Shown piece after piece: positions 18,305 through 27,234 of a stretch of DNA of 64,000 bases. How positions within the stretch are numbered: position 1 is the stretch's first letter; each line of letters starts with the position of its first letter. A program made the position numbers and the translations under genes. Source of the stretch: Gordonia polyisoprenivorans (GTDB lineage Bacteria > Actinomycetota > Actinomycetes > Mycobacteriales > Mycobacteriaceae); NCBI RefSeq assembly GCF_017654315.1, contig NZ_CP072203.1, positions 4,836,001-4,900,000 of the forward strand, written 5' to 3'. The notes under the pieces are model-generated. The model searched no databases. It was not told the DNA's origin and saw only the letters and a program-made list of their open reading frames with translations.

Positions 18305-21256
18305 TCACGCATCGACAATCGCCCCTGCCCCGTCCTTGCGGACAGTGAATCCGACCTTCGGCGAGGGATCGGCCAGGTACGGAAGCGCGTAGGAGAACAG
18401 GGTCGCCACGTCACGCGGGTCGGCCACACCGCGCTTGTGCGACTTGATATGCCGGCTTCGCGGCGGTGGGTCGCTGGCGAACAACAGGATCATCGCGCCG
18501 CGCGTCCGCTTCCGGAGCTGCGCCGCGAGTGGACCACCGACGTCCTTCTTCGGGTTGCCGGCGATGTGCTCGATGGCGTCTCGCTCGCGCACCGCGGTGC
18601 CGGTGAATCCGGTGCGGTACTCGGCCTCTTCACGTTTGCGGTTCACGAGAGGAAGTTCTCTCGGGTAGTCGCCGATCATCACCGGCTTCTTGGTCTTCGG
18701 GATCGGCAGCAGGATCGCGAGATCTTCCAGCGCACCACGCTCGATCGCCGACTCGAAGGCCTTGCGGTGTGGCTCGAAGTCCCAGTTGGCATCCCACACG
18801 AATTGGCTGATCGCGTCGAGAACGACGTCGGCACCGACGATCCCATAGCTCGCCTCGAAGATCCGTGGCGTCTGGTCCTTGTCGATGAACGAGAACGAAC
18901 CGGTGCGGTCGAGTGCGTCGAGCAACGGACGAACGGCGCGGAAATGGCTCGCATTGTTGGCGCCGTCGCCGCGCGGGGCCTGCATCGTGAAACTGAAACT
19001 CTGGCCGCCGACGCTGCGATAGCTCAACTCTGCGTTGTACATCTTGTTGGTGGCGGTCGGCTTGAGCCATGGCAGCCGCTGGAACACCATCGGCGGCACG
19101 TCGCGTGGCGTGACCATCGGCTCGCCGGCTTCGTTCAGCCCCTTGAATCTTCGCAGTTCGTCGCGGAACTCCTCCTCGTCGCCGACGATGGCCTCGAACG
19201 CGGCATACATGTCGACCACCGTCCCGCCGGGTCCGGGGACCTCCCGACCGATGAACAGCCGCACTAGATCTCGGTATCCGGGGCGGAAACCGAACCACCG
19301 ACCCATCTGCATCAGCGTGTCCGCCTGTGCAGTTCGCCGGGTGTAGTAAGTGGTGGTCAGCCCTTCGACGGTGAAGCCGCGGCTCAGCTTGGTGCCGCCC
19401 ACCAGGATCTTCCACACCGAGCGTTCCTGGAAGTCCAACGGTTCCTGTACATAATCCTTGTCCGCGGCACCGTTGACGATGATCACCGGACTGATCCCCG
19501 CACCGATCCGGTCGCACGCCTCCCCGACGAACTCTTCGAGCTCGTCGAAGGTCTGAGGGGCCGGTGTCCCCGGCTCGGCACGATCGGCCGAGACCACACG
19601 AAAATCGCTGTCCCACAGCTCCTCCAGGCGCGCCAGTCCGTGCGGCTGACTGTAGCCTGCATTTTTCCAGAGACTCTCGAAGTCGGCGGCGAGGGACTCG
19701 TGCTCCTGCTGTTTGACCGATTCGTGCACGAGCATCGTGTGGTGACGGAAGTCCCCACGAACTCCCCGGCTCTGCCGGAACAATTTGATCGCCCCGGCCA
19801 GCACGTAGGAGTCCAGCGCCCCCAACCGTTCGGCGTCACGGTCCTCGTCGCATTGGGCTCGCAGACCCCGGACGAAGGCCTTCTCGTTGGAGTTGGCAGG
19901 GGTCTTCTGGACCGTCTCGGAGAGATCATCGCCGAGGTCGGTGTCACCGTCGTGGAAGTCGGCACCACCCATGTACTGCTTGGGGCGGTCGAGGCTGACG
20001 ATGAAGTCATTCGGGAAGATGTTCACCGAATCATCCGGATCGACAAACACATTGGCGAATGGCGTGGCGGTGTAGCCGACGTACTGGCTGCGTCTGAGCC
20101 GCTCGAGAATCAGCGAGATCTGTTCGTTGATCGCGGTGCGCTCGATCCGCCCTGCGGCAAAGTTCTTGGGGTTCTGCGTGTTCACCGACGCCTGGTCTGC
20201 CTCGTCGTCGATGATCAGCGTCGGGATCTGGTCGAGCGGTGTGGGGATCCGTCCGACGTCGGCGACGAGTTTCTTCAGCACCGCCGCGTTCTTCTTGACC
20301 ACCGCAACCCGAACGTTGCTCTGGTAGAGGTTGACCGGGTCGAACAACGGCTTCGAATGATCGACGAACTCGTAGTGCAGGGTGCCGATCCCCTTCGCGA
20401 GCGCCTTGTAGTCGTCGACACGACCGGTCAGCCGACGGATGGCCGGAGCCTCGTTGGAATGATTCGGGTCGAGCAGGTGATGGAGAAACTTGCCGGCGTG
20501 CCAATCCTCGTCGTTGGCGTACTCCACCTCGTCGATGTTCTGCATGCCGATGAGTTCCATGTCGAGCCGACGCTGGGTCTGACTCCGCAACAACTCGATC
20601 GTCCCGGTCAGCACGATCACCAACCGATATCCGGCGTCGATCGCCTTCGCGATCACACCGGTGAAGTTGGCGGTCTTGCCACTCTGCACGTACCCGACGA
20701 CCAGCCCCTTGGACTGATACGGCTCCTCGCGTGTCGGATCGGCCAGACGCTGCACGACGGCGTTGGTGGCCACTCCCAGGTCCTCGACGGTATCCCCATC
20801 CCACCCCTTGTCGAGGAGGAGTCGACGATAGGCAGACCAGTAGAAGTCCTGCGCCGCACGCCGTTCCGGCACATACCAGGGTTCCCAGGGCTGCGGCGCA
20901 ACGATCACCGTCGGCCCGCCGGCGATCGCAAAGGCATCGGTGAGCGGCTCGAAGGCCGCGGGCGGAATCCCGAGAAGCGTATAGATCAGGGTCCGGCGTT
21001 CGGGGGTCTGTGCCCCGGTACCAGCGGTCCACGCCGCGGCCTCTTCGGTGTCCCAACGAATCAGAGCAGATCGTACCGCCGACTGGACCGACGCGGCCTC
21101 GTCGGACACCATGACGTCGACCACCAGATCCATGGTGACGGCGGCGGGGTCGTGTCCGGCATCCATCACGCGCCCGGCCACCGCGCCGAGAAATCGGGTC
21201 GGCGCGAGGTCGGTCGTGAACTCGCGGACCAGGGCGTCGATCACCACGTCGATCAC
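18305..21256 (-). CDS. Z1-domain superfamily II helicase-like protein
   Basis: This 983-aa protein has a helicase core: motif I GYVQSGKT (188-195), motif II IIDDEAD (348-354), and GYTATPFANVF (394-404) in place of motif III. It then has the Z1 domain, recognisable by ILVGGTKLSRGFTVEGL, TTYYTRRTAQADTLMQMGRW and FGFRPGYRDLVRLF. Z1 proteins are known from predicted restriction-type systems, where they are paired with MORC-like GHKL ATPases. That is the neighbour here, whose stop it overlaps by 4 bp. It probably translocates on or remodels foreign DNA. No methyltransferase or obvious nuclease is encoded alongside. Confidence 0.92.
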   Translation of the reverse strand: MIDVVIDALVREFTTDLAPTRFLGAVAGRVMDAGHDPAAVTMDLVVDVMVSDEAASVQSAVRSALIRWDTEEAAAWTAGTGAQTPERRTLIYTLLGIPPAAFEPLTDAFAIAGGPTVIVAPQPWEPWYVPERRAAQDFYWSAYRRLLLDKGWDGDTVEDLGVATNAVVQRLADPTREEPYQSKGLVVGYVQSGKTANFTGVIAKAIDAGYRLVIVLTGTIELLRSQTQRRLDMELIGMQNIDEVEYANDEDWHAGKFLHHLLDPNHSNEAPAIRRLTGRVDDYKALAKGIGTLHYEFVDHSKPLFDPVNLYQSNVRVAVVKKNAAVLKKLVADVGRIPTPLDQIPTLIIDDEADQASVNTQNPKNFAAGRIERTAINEQISLILERLRRSQYVGYTATPFANVFVDPDDSVNIFPNDFIVSLDRPKQYMGGADFHDGDTDLGDDLSETVQKTPANSNEKAFVRGLRAQCDEDRDAERLGALDSYVLAGAIKLFRQSRGVRGDFRHHTMLVHESVKQQEHESLAADFESLWKNAGYSQPHGLARLEELWDSDFRVVSADRAEPGTPAPQTFDELEEFVGEACDRIGAGISPVIIVNGAADKDYVQEPLDFQERSVWKILVGGTKLSRGFTVEGLTTTYYTRRTAQADTLMQMGRWFGFRPGYRDLVRLFIGREVPGPGGTVVDMYAAFEAIVGDEEEFRDELRRFKGLNEAGEPMVTPRDVPPMVFQRLPWLKPTATNKMYNAELSYRSVGGQSFSFTMQAPRGDGANNASHFRAVRPLLDALDRTGSFSFIDKDQTPRIFEASYGIVGADVVLDAISQFVWDANWDFEPHRKAFESAIERGALEDLAILLPIPKTKKPVMIGDYPRELPLVNRKREEAEYRTGFTGTAVRERDAIEHIAGNPKKDVGGPLAAQLRKRTRGAMILLFASDPPPRSRHIKSHKRGVADPRDVATLFSYALPYLADPSPKVGFTVRKDGAGAIVDA

Positions 21257-22701
21257 TTCGGACTCCCTTCGTCGGCGGCGAGCGCCGCGATCAGGACACG
21301 TTGCCAGGCGTCCATCTGCTCGACCTGTCTGGCACTATGCCGCACGGCGTCGAACATGTCCTGGGCAAGGAGGTACACCAGAGTCCGCAGCACCGGAACA
21401 TCGTCGGCGGAACGTCGGCGCCCACCCAGTTGCGTGCGGAACCGGGCGTTGAGCCACAACGTGCGTGACTCCAGATCAACCTCGAAGAACCGATCGGCGG
21501 CGAGCACGCGCCACCCGATCGCGACCGGCTCCGCCGTGTCCACGAACGAGAAGCTGTCGGCGAACTCGTCGGCCACCTCATCCGGTAGACCGATCCCGGG
21601 TTCGACGACGCTGATCGGCCGGCGCTGTACGCGTCGGGCCGCGACGGCCGTGGTCGCCGCATCATCGAGGTAATCGTCGGTCAGCGCCTGGCGCAGCGCG
21701 GCGGAGAGCGTCGCGTCGAGGGTCACCCCGGACTTCTCCGGATTGATGGTGATGTGCTGGGCGAGAACGTCATCGAGGTCAACGCTCACTCGTGCCAACG
21801 CCCAGTCCGGCCGGGGCCGGAGCACGCCGAGCCACCCACCGGCATGGAGCAGGCGGTCATTGCGATAGACGAAGAATCCCTGCGAGTCACGACCGGGTAG
21901 GCCACCGAGTTTGTATTCGGGTGCCGAACTGCGAGCCGGCCAGATGTGTGCCTGTCCCGCGTCGCGACCGAGGGCCGCCAACGGCCGCGGGTAACCGGCT
22001 CGCCCGCTCATCCGGTAGCCGAACGGATCGATTGCGCGCGCCGTCCGCGGCGCTCCGGCGCGTCCGATGGCCTCGTCGAGAACATCGATCGTGATCGCCA
22101 AGCCCGTGGCGATCAGTCGGTGGAACATCAGGCCGAGGTGCGCCAGCAGATCACCGACGACGGTCTCGAGCCAGGCGACCTGATCTTGCGCCGACGCCGT
22201 GTTCGGAAAGGTGCGGATACCCCGCCATTCGACGACGGTGCCGGTCTCGAACGGAAAGCGCGGCCGTGCGGCCGTGATGACCTTCGCCGCGTCAGCATCC
22301 GGCAGTGTGGACAGTCGTGGCGGGTCGTGACGGTCATCGACGGAGAGTCGGCGCGCCACCGGATAACTCTCTGCCGCATGCGAATACACGGTCACGGTGT
22401 CGGCTTGACTGAGGGACGCAGCTTTCAGCCCGACACCGAAATGCCCCTGCTCGGCGACCCCATACGCGCGCTGTACGCCGTAGCGCATTGCCGCATCGAT
22501 GGTGTCGGCGTCCATACCCCGACCGTCGTCGATGACCCGTAACCCGGTGATACGTCGGCCGGATTGCAGAAACCGGAGCAGTACGTGCGTTGCGCCCGCG
22601 TCGATGCTGTTGTCGATCAGATCTGCAACCGCGGTCGCGACGGTGTGATGCAGGCCGAGTGCGCGTTCGGTGGCGGTGAATGCAGTCGGTTCGGTCGTCA
22701 T
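21253..22701 (-). CDS. GHKL ATPase of the MutL/MORC type
   Basis: This 482-aa protein has the Bergerat (GHKL) ATP-binding fold in order. The N box is VADLIDNSIDAGA (Asn31), G1 is VIDDGRGMD (57-64), and G2 is GHFGVGLKAASLSQA (86-100). The remaining 350 residues resemble bacterial MORC-like ATPases rather than MutL, lacking a recognisable MutL endonuclease motif. ATP-driven dimer closure around DNA is the expected activity. It overlaps both neighbours by 4 bp (ATGA), which fixes its place in one complex with the Z1 protein and the upstream 680-aa protein. Confidence 0.9.
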   Translation of the reverse strand: MTTEPTAFTATERALGLHHTVATAVADLIDNSIDAGATHVLLRFLQSGRRITGLRVIDDGRGMDADTIDAAMRYGVQRAYGVAEQGHFGVGLKAASLSQADTVTVYSHAAESYPVARRLSVDDRHDPPRLSTLPDADAAKVITAARPRFPFETGTVVEWRGIRTFPNTASAQDQVAWLETVVGDLLAHLGLMFHRLIATGLAITIDVLDEAIGRAGAPRTARAIDPFGYRMSGRAGYPRPLAALGRDAGQAHIWPARSSAPEYKLGGLPGRDSQGFFVYRNDRLLHAGGWLGVLRPRPDWALARVSVDLDDVLAQHITINPEKSGVTLDATLSAALRQALTDDYLDDAATTAVAARRVQRRPISVVEPGIGLPDEVADEFADSFSFVDTAEPVAIGWRVLAADRFFEVDLESRTLWLNARFRTQLGGRRRSADDVPVLRTLVYLLAQDMFDAVRHSARQVEQMDAWQRVLIAALAADEGSPK

Positions 22702-24740
22702 CGCACGGTGACCGTCCAGGCTTGCTCCAGGAGCGCGGCGACCGTGTCGTCACGAGACTGATAGCGGCTGAGGATGCGTCGCGGCTTAATGTCCGGATCG
22801 AGTCCGATCCCCGCCGCGAGCAGTGGTGCGACGTCGGAGTCGGCGACATCCTGCGGATCAGTGACGCCGATCAGGGCAAGGGCTCCGCGAACCGGGTCCG
22901 CGGCATCGGTCTCGGCGCAGGCCACCACGTCGAACCCGCCGCCCTCGGAACAGGTCAGGAACACCAGATCTCCGGGCTGCGAGGACAATTCGTTCAGAAA
23001 GCGGCGGATGGTCCCGCATGTCGGGTTCGTTCCGGTCCATCGGAGCATCTGCGTGCCGAGCCGGCTGGGCAACTCGCGCACGACGTCGTGGGTGCATCCC
23101 AGTGCCTGCGCCACACCGACAGGAACGGTGAATCCGGAACCACGAAGGTGTTCGGAGGTGACGCGGAGCCGGAAACACCAGGTGTCCCCGATCCGATACA
23201 GACGGCGCGTAGGCCGGACGACAACGGCGACCGCTGTCGAACCCGTCTCTGCGGCGGCGTGTTCGGTGGCCGGACGATCAACGGCCGGCGTTCGTGGTGG
23301 CGTTTGCGACCCACCGAGTTCTTCACCGGGTGGCTCCGTCAGGCACCACAGGCCGCCCGGGGCGCAGGTGAAGCGCTCATCCTCGTCAAGGTGCTTGACG
23401 ACATGGCGTTCGGGTCGATCAGTATTCAGTAGATCACTCAGGCGGTCGATACCCAGAGGCCCGCGCACTTCCAGAATCCCGGCGGCATGATCGGCCAGAC
23501 GGCGGGTGGACAACAACACGTTGTCGTCAAGGATCGGGATCTCGCAGTACTGCAACCACTCTCGGACCTCATCGGTCGACAGCCGAAGCGTCGACGCCGC
23601 GACGGGGACGGGCACGACAGCGTTGACGGATTCGAACTGCTCGAGCATCACGATCGTCCGCCCCTTGGCCGAGCGGAGATCGGGAGCCACCGCCCAGCCC
23701 CCGGTGACCTCGAATCCATCGTCAAGCCGGTCGAGCGCGAGCCATAGCGGCACGCCCAGTGAGGGCACCTCGGTGCGCAGAACGGGCTGCATGTCGAGCA
23801 GACGGTCGAGTGAGGTCACCGGCTGGATCTCGGCCCGAATGCTCGCGAGCAATCCGCCCGCGGTGGTCTCGAACTCACACGCAGCGGCCAGGTCTTGCTT
23901 GAGCTTGGCCACGATGCCGCCTGCTCGCCCTTTACTCACGTGCAGCCGGACGCTGAGCTGTCCCATGCTGATCGGTTCGGTGGCCATGACGAACTCGGTG
24001 AGTGCCAGCACCTCCCGGTCATCGAGCTGCTCGATCAGGTTCTCGAGCTCGTCGACCGGATTGGACTCCACCATCGTGGAGAAATCCTTGCCGGTGATCG
24101 CCGAGATCCGGGTGGCGACCTCCTGGACCTGTTCGGGAGCTTCGTCCTCGATCCCGACGGAGATGAGCGGCGCGCCCAGACTGCCGCGCAGACCGCGCCA
24201 CCGTGCGAGCACTCTGAGGTCATCGACGAGTTGCACGGCAACCGGACTGTCGGCCTCCTCGTCGGGGAGAACGCCGTGTTCGGGTAGTCGCAGGATGGAT
24301 GCACCGAGAACACCCGCGGCGACCTCCTGCACGGTGTCCGGGCTCGTGCCCTTCAACGCGAACAACGACGCCACACTCGCCGACAGCAGTGTGCGGACCA
24401 GCGCTCGATCCCCGAGTCGTCGGACAACGGTCTCGGCGCGCGGATCAAGACGCAGGCCGGCGACGGGAATCGTCGGATCGAGGAGCGGCGCGAGATCCCC
24501 GAAGGTGAGGTCCCGATGCCGCCGGACCGCAAGACGAGCCAGGCCGACGACGAGATCGTCGAGAGACATGTCGGCGGCCGTGTCGCGCGGGGAGTCCGCG
24601 ATCCACCAGTCCGACACGTTCGGGACCAGTTCTTCGAGGCAGGCGGCATCCGCCGATTCGTAGGAGTCCAGCCACGGGAAGAGGTCCACCCAGGTGTCAT
24701 CGCGCAGGTCTGCGGCGTCGTACTCCGAAAACGCGAACAT
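22698..24740 (-). CDS. Unrecognised 680-aa protein with helix-turn-helix-like segments, first gene of operon
   Basis: No family is recognised with confidence. The start MFAFSEYDAADLRDD (24740) was chosen over a frame beginning at 24824 because GAGG lies just upstream and the longer N-terminus looks non-coding. Visible features are a region like sigma-70 region 4 or an HTH (EVLALTEFVMATEPISMGQL then SVRLHVSKGRAGGIVAKL), a second possible winged helix (STDEVREWLQYCEIPILDD), a HARE-HTH-like stretch (GPLGIDRLSDLLN) and a compact C-terminal domain (WCFRLRVTSEHLRGSGFTVP). It may be the DNA-recognition subunit. The GHKL gene overlaps its stop by 4 bp. Confidence 0.75.
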   Translation of the reverse strand: MFAFSEYDAADLRDDTWVDLFPWLDSYESADAACLEELVPNVSDWWIADSPRDTAADMSLDDLVVGLARLAVRRHRDLTFGDLAPLLDPTIPVAGLRLDPRAETVVRRLGDRALVRTLLSASVASLFALKGTSPDTVQEVAAGVLGASILRLPEHGVLPDEEADSPVAVQLVDDLRVLARWRGLRGSLGAPLISVGIEDEAPEQVQEVATRISAITGKDFSTMVESNPVDELENLIEQLDDREVLALTEFVMATEPISMGQLSVRLHVSKGRAGGIVAKLKQDLAAACEFETTAGGLLASIRAEIQPVTSLDRLLDMQPVLRTEVPSLGVPLWLALDRLDDGFEVTGGWAVAPDLRSAKGRTIVMLEQFESVNAVVPVPVAASTLRLSTDEVREWLQYCEIPILDDNVLLSTRRLADHAAGILEVRGPLGIDRLSDLLNTDRPERHVVKHLDEDERFTCAPGGLWCLTEPPGEELGGSQTPPRTPAVDRPATEHAAAETGSTAVAVVVRPTRRLYRIGDTWCFRLRVTSEHLRGSGFTVPVGVAQALGCTHDVVRELPSRLGTQMLRWTGTNPTCGTIRRFLNELSSQPGDLVFLTCSEGGGFDVVACAETDAADPVRGALALIGVTDPQDVADSDVAPLLAAGIGLDPDIKPRRILSRYQSRDDTVAALLEQAWTVTVR

Positions 24741-24953
24741 CACCCTCGAACTCCACCATTTCGCCACCACGCATGAGGTGATGATCTCCCCCTCGGAGCT
24801 TAGCCAACCGAGCGAACCGCGCACTTCGGGCAGGCAGGTGCACCCGAGGGTTCACTCACCCGGTGGACACCGAACGGGGCAACCGATCGAGGCCTCCCGA
24901 ACTTGTCGCACCCCCGTGATGTCATGAACGCACCCTCGAACAAAGGAGCGACC
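24741..24953. promoter_or_regulatory. Divergent promoter region, MORC-Z1 operon and DUF4262 gene
   Basis: This 213-bp intergenic region lies between the leftward five-gene operon and the rightward DUF4262 gene. No clear operator or promoter hexamers were recognised. The AAGGAG at 24942-24947 serves the rightward gene. Confidence 0.4.
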
Positions 24954-25562
24954 ATGGCCGATCACGCCGCAGCAATCCGGGGCATCCCGCGCTGGCATCC
25001 CGATCCCCTCGTCCGTGAGACGCTGTCCACCATTCGCCGGTTCGGCTGGGCGGTGACAGCGGTTGGCGACGGGTGTTCGTGTGGGGATTCGCGGTGCGCA
25101 CCGCCGGACTGCGCGTTCGCGTACACGACGGGGCTCGCGCTGCACTCGATCCCCGATCTGGTGGTCTTCGGTCTCGATGCACGCACGGGCTGTGAGGTGC
25201 TCAACGAACTCGGCGAGTTGTTCCACCGGGTCGACTGGCGATCGGTGGTCGACGGTCGGACCAAACTGGAGGTACACGCGCTCGAGGTGCGGGTCCGGGT
25301 GATCGAGCTCGTCGACAACTCCGACATGCTCATCACCAACGAGTTGTTCCCGAATCATCCTGCGCTGCAGGTGGTCTGGGCCGACGACCTGGGGACCTTC
25401 CCGTGGCAGACAGGATATGTGCTGCAGCCGATCCACCAGCCGGTCAAGGGTGTCCCCGACACGGGCTCCGCTCATGCCGGCGGCCCACGCGTGGTGAGTG
25501 CATCGGTCGACGGCAGTCGGGTCGAGTCTCGCCGCGCCCGGCGGCGCGGTCCTCGAGAGTAA
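24954..25562 (+). CDS. DUF4262 domain protein
   Basis: This 202-aa protein of the DUF4262 family contains the pattern FAYTTGLALHSIPDLVVFG, in which an early 'YT.GL' precedes 'P.L...G'. A Cys-rich patch (CSCGDSRCAPPDC, about 41-53) interrupts the N-terminal part and may bind metal. Function is unknown for the family. The ATG at 24954 follows AAGGAG by 7 bp; earlier ATG/TTG codons in frame lack such a site. The C-terminal 45 residues are basic and low-complexity (SRRARRRGP). Confidence 0.85.
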   Translation: MADHAAAIRGIPRWHPDPLVRETLSTIRRFGWAVTAVGDGCSCGDSRCAPPDCAFAYTTGLALHSIPDLVVFGLDARTGCEVLNELGELFHRVDWRSVVDGRTKLEVHALEVRVRVIELVDNSDMLITNELFPNHPALQVVWADDLGTFPWQTGYVLQPIHQPVKGVPDTGSAHAGGPRVVSASVDGSRVESRRARRRGPRE

Positions 25563-25569
25563 ACACCGA

Positions 25570-25615
25570 TGACGCGCGGGGCGGGCCGTCGGCTCGGCCC
25601 GGCCCGCGCGTCATA
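25570..25615 (+). terminator. Intrinsic terminator after the DUF4262 gene
   Basis: ATGACGCGCGGG (25570-25581) pairs perfectly with CCCGCGCGTCAT (25604-25615), with further pairing inside, starting 8 bp past the stop codon. There is no U-tract, as often in high-GC actinobacteria. Confidence 0.8.
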
Positions 25616-25670
25616 GGTGAGGACTGTGGACACCGGTCACGCACCGTCGCATATCGGGCACAATGGGTCC

Positions 25671-27035
25671 ATGCGGCACCTCGCCCCGGGACAGAACATC
25701 GCGCTGCCGTCGGTGACGGTAACGGTGTCGGTGCGTTCGGTGACACCGGTGAACACATCGGCGGTGTTGCTGACGTCGGCTCATCGGGTCCGGTCCGATG
25801 CCGACTTCATCTTCTACAACCAGCCGACCGGCCCCGGGATCGCCTACCGCTCCGACGGTGGTGGTGCCGACATGCTCGACATCGACACGACGCGACTGCC
25901 CGCCGACATCCACACCATCGCCGTGGCGGCCAGCCTCGACGGAACCGGTCCGGTCTCGTTCGCGACCGCAGGACGCCTCGAGGTCACCGTGGCACCCGCC
26001 GGTGCCGGGACACCCGCCGGCGAGACGATCGTCTTTTCGCCGGATGGTCTCACCAGCGAGGCGGCGGTGGTCTGCGTCGAGATCTATCGACGCGGTGACG
26101 CCTGGAAGGTACGCGCCGTCGGACAGGGGTATGACGCCGGATTGGCAGGGCTGGCAACTGCTTTCGGTATCGAGATCGAGAACGACGCACCCGCGCCCGA
26201 GTCGCCTCCGGTGCGTGATCCCCAACCGTGGCCACCCGAGTCACCGGCCCGCCCCACCGCCAGCCCGCCTCCGCCCCGACCACAGCCCGAGGGAGCACCC
26301 ATGCACAGCGATCTGTTCAACCCCGATCACTCCGAGGTCTCCGGACAGGGCATCCAGAAGCAGGGCAGCAAGATGTGCCGCATCGGCCTGTCCGGCGAGG
26401 TAATGGCGCGGGCCGGGTCGATGGTCGCCTACCAGGGCGATCTGAGTTTCGAGGCTCTCGGCTCCGGCGGCATCGGACGCATGGTGCGCCAGGCACTCTC
26501 GGGCGAAGGCGTGCCGCTGATGAAGGTAAGCGGCCGCGGCGATCTGTTCCTGGCCAACGCCGCCGCCGACGTCCACCTCATCGACCTCGACGGAACCGAC
26601 GGCCTGACCATCAACGGCGCCAACGTGCTCGCCTTCGACTCCACGTTGCACTACGACATCGCGCGCGTACAGGGGGCCGGCGCGCTCGGCAACGCCGGAA
26701 TGTTCAACTGTGTCTTCACCGGTCGCGGGCGCATCGCGATCACCACCGACGGCACCCCGGTGGTTCTCACCGTCGACGCAGCCACCTACGCCGACCCCAA
26801 CGCCGCGGTCGCATGGTCGTCGAGCCTGCGCACCTCGATCAAGTCCAACGATTCGTTCAACCTCGGAACCCTGATGGGGCGCAGCACCGGCGAACGACTC
26901 ACCCTGACATTTGCCGGGCAGGGCTTTGTGGTGGTTCAGCCCTCGGAGTTGCCGCCGGGCGGATTCGTCGGCGGCACCGGCGACGGTGGACAAGCGGGCG
27001 TCGGTGGCATGCTCGGCGGGTTCCTCGGGCGCTGA
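25671..27035 (+). CDS. TerD-like/AIM24 fusion protein
   Basis: This 454-aa protein has two parts. Residues 1 to about 185 are TerD-like: an early LAPGQNIALP, the acidic FIFYNQPTGPG, and LDIDTTRLPADIHTIAVAAS, as in tellurite-resistance/stress proteins that bind calcium. After a Pro-rich linker (about 190-210), residues from 211 form an AIM24 domain (SKMCRIGLSGEVMARAGSM, then GRGDLFLANAAADVHLIDL). It ends in a Gly-rich tail. Such fusions occur in actinobacteria and are assigned to membrane or stress functions without a defined reaction. The start is uncertain: ATG 25671 matches the TerD start, while a GTG at 25617 is also in frame. Confidence 0.85.
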   Translation: MRHLAPGQNIALPSVTVTVSVRSVTPVNTSAVLLTSAHRVRSDADFIFYNQPTGPGIAYRSDGGGADMLDIDTTRLPADIHTIAVAASLDGTGPVSFATAGRLEVTVAPAGAGTPAGETIVFSPDGLTSEAAVVCVEIYRRGDAWKVRAVGQGYDAGLAGLATAFGIEIENDAPAPESPPVRDPQPWPPESPARPTASPPPPRPQPEGAPMHSDLFNPDHSEVSGQGIQKQGSKMCRIGLSGEVMARAGSMVAYQGDLSFEALGSGGIGRMVRQALSGEGVPLMKVSGRGDLFLANAAADVHLIDLDGTDGLTINGANVLAFDSTLHYDIARVQGAGALGNAGMFNCVFTGRGRIAITTDGTPVVLTVDAATYADPNAAVAWSSSLRTSIKSNDSFNLGTLMGRSTGERLTLTFAGQGFVVVQPSELPPGGFVGGTGDGGQAGVGGMLGGFLGR

Positions 27036-27234
27036 ACGCTTTTCGGCCCTGCATCGTCGACAGGTCACAAGGGATCCACGATCCCTGCTTTCGGTCAGTA
27101 AAGAGCGGACACTTTGGCATCGGAGTACACACGTACTCTTACTGCGTGGTAACTTACGTTCTCGTCACAACATGACGCATGACACCCGGCAGCACCGCCA
27201 CAGGGGGCGGTCACTTGTGGGAAGGGGAATCGCA

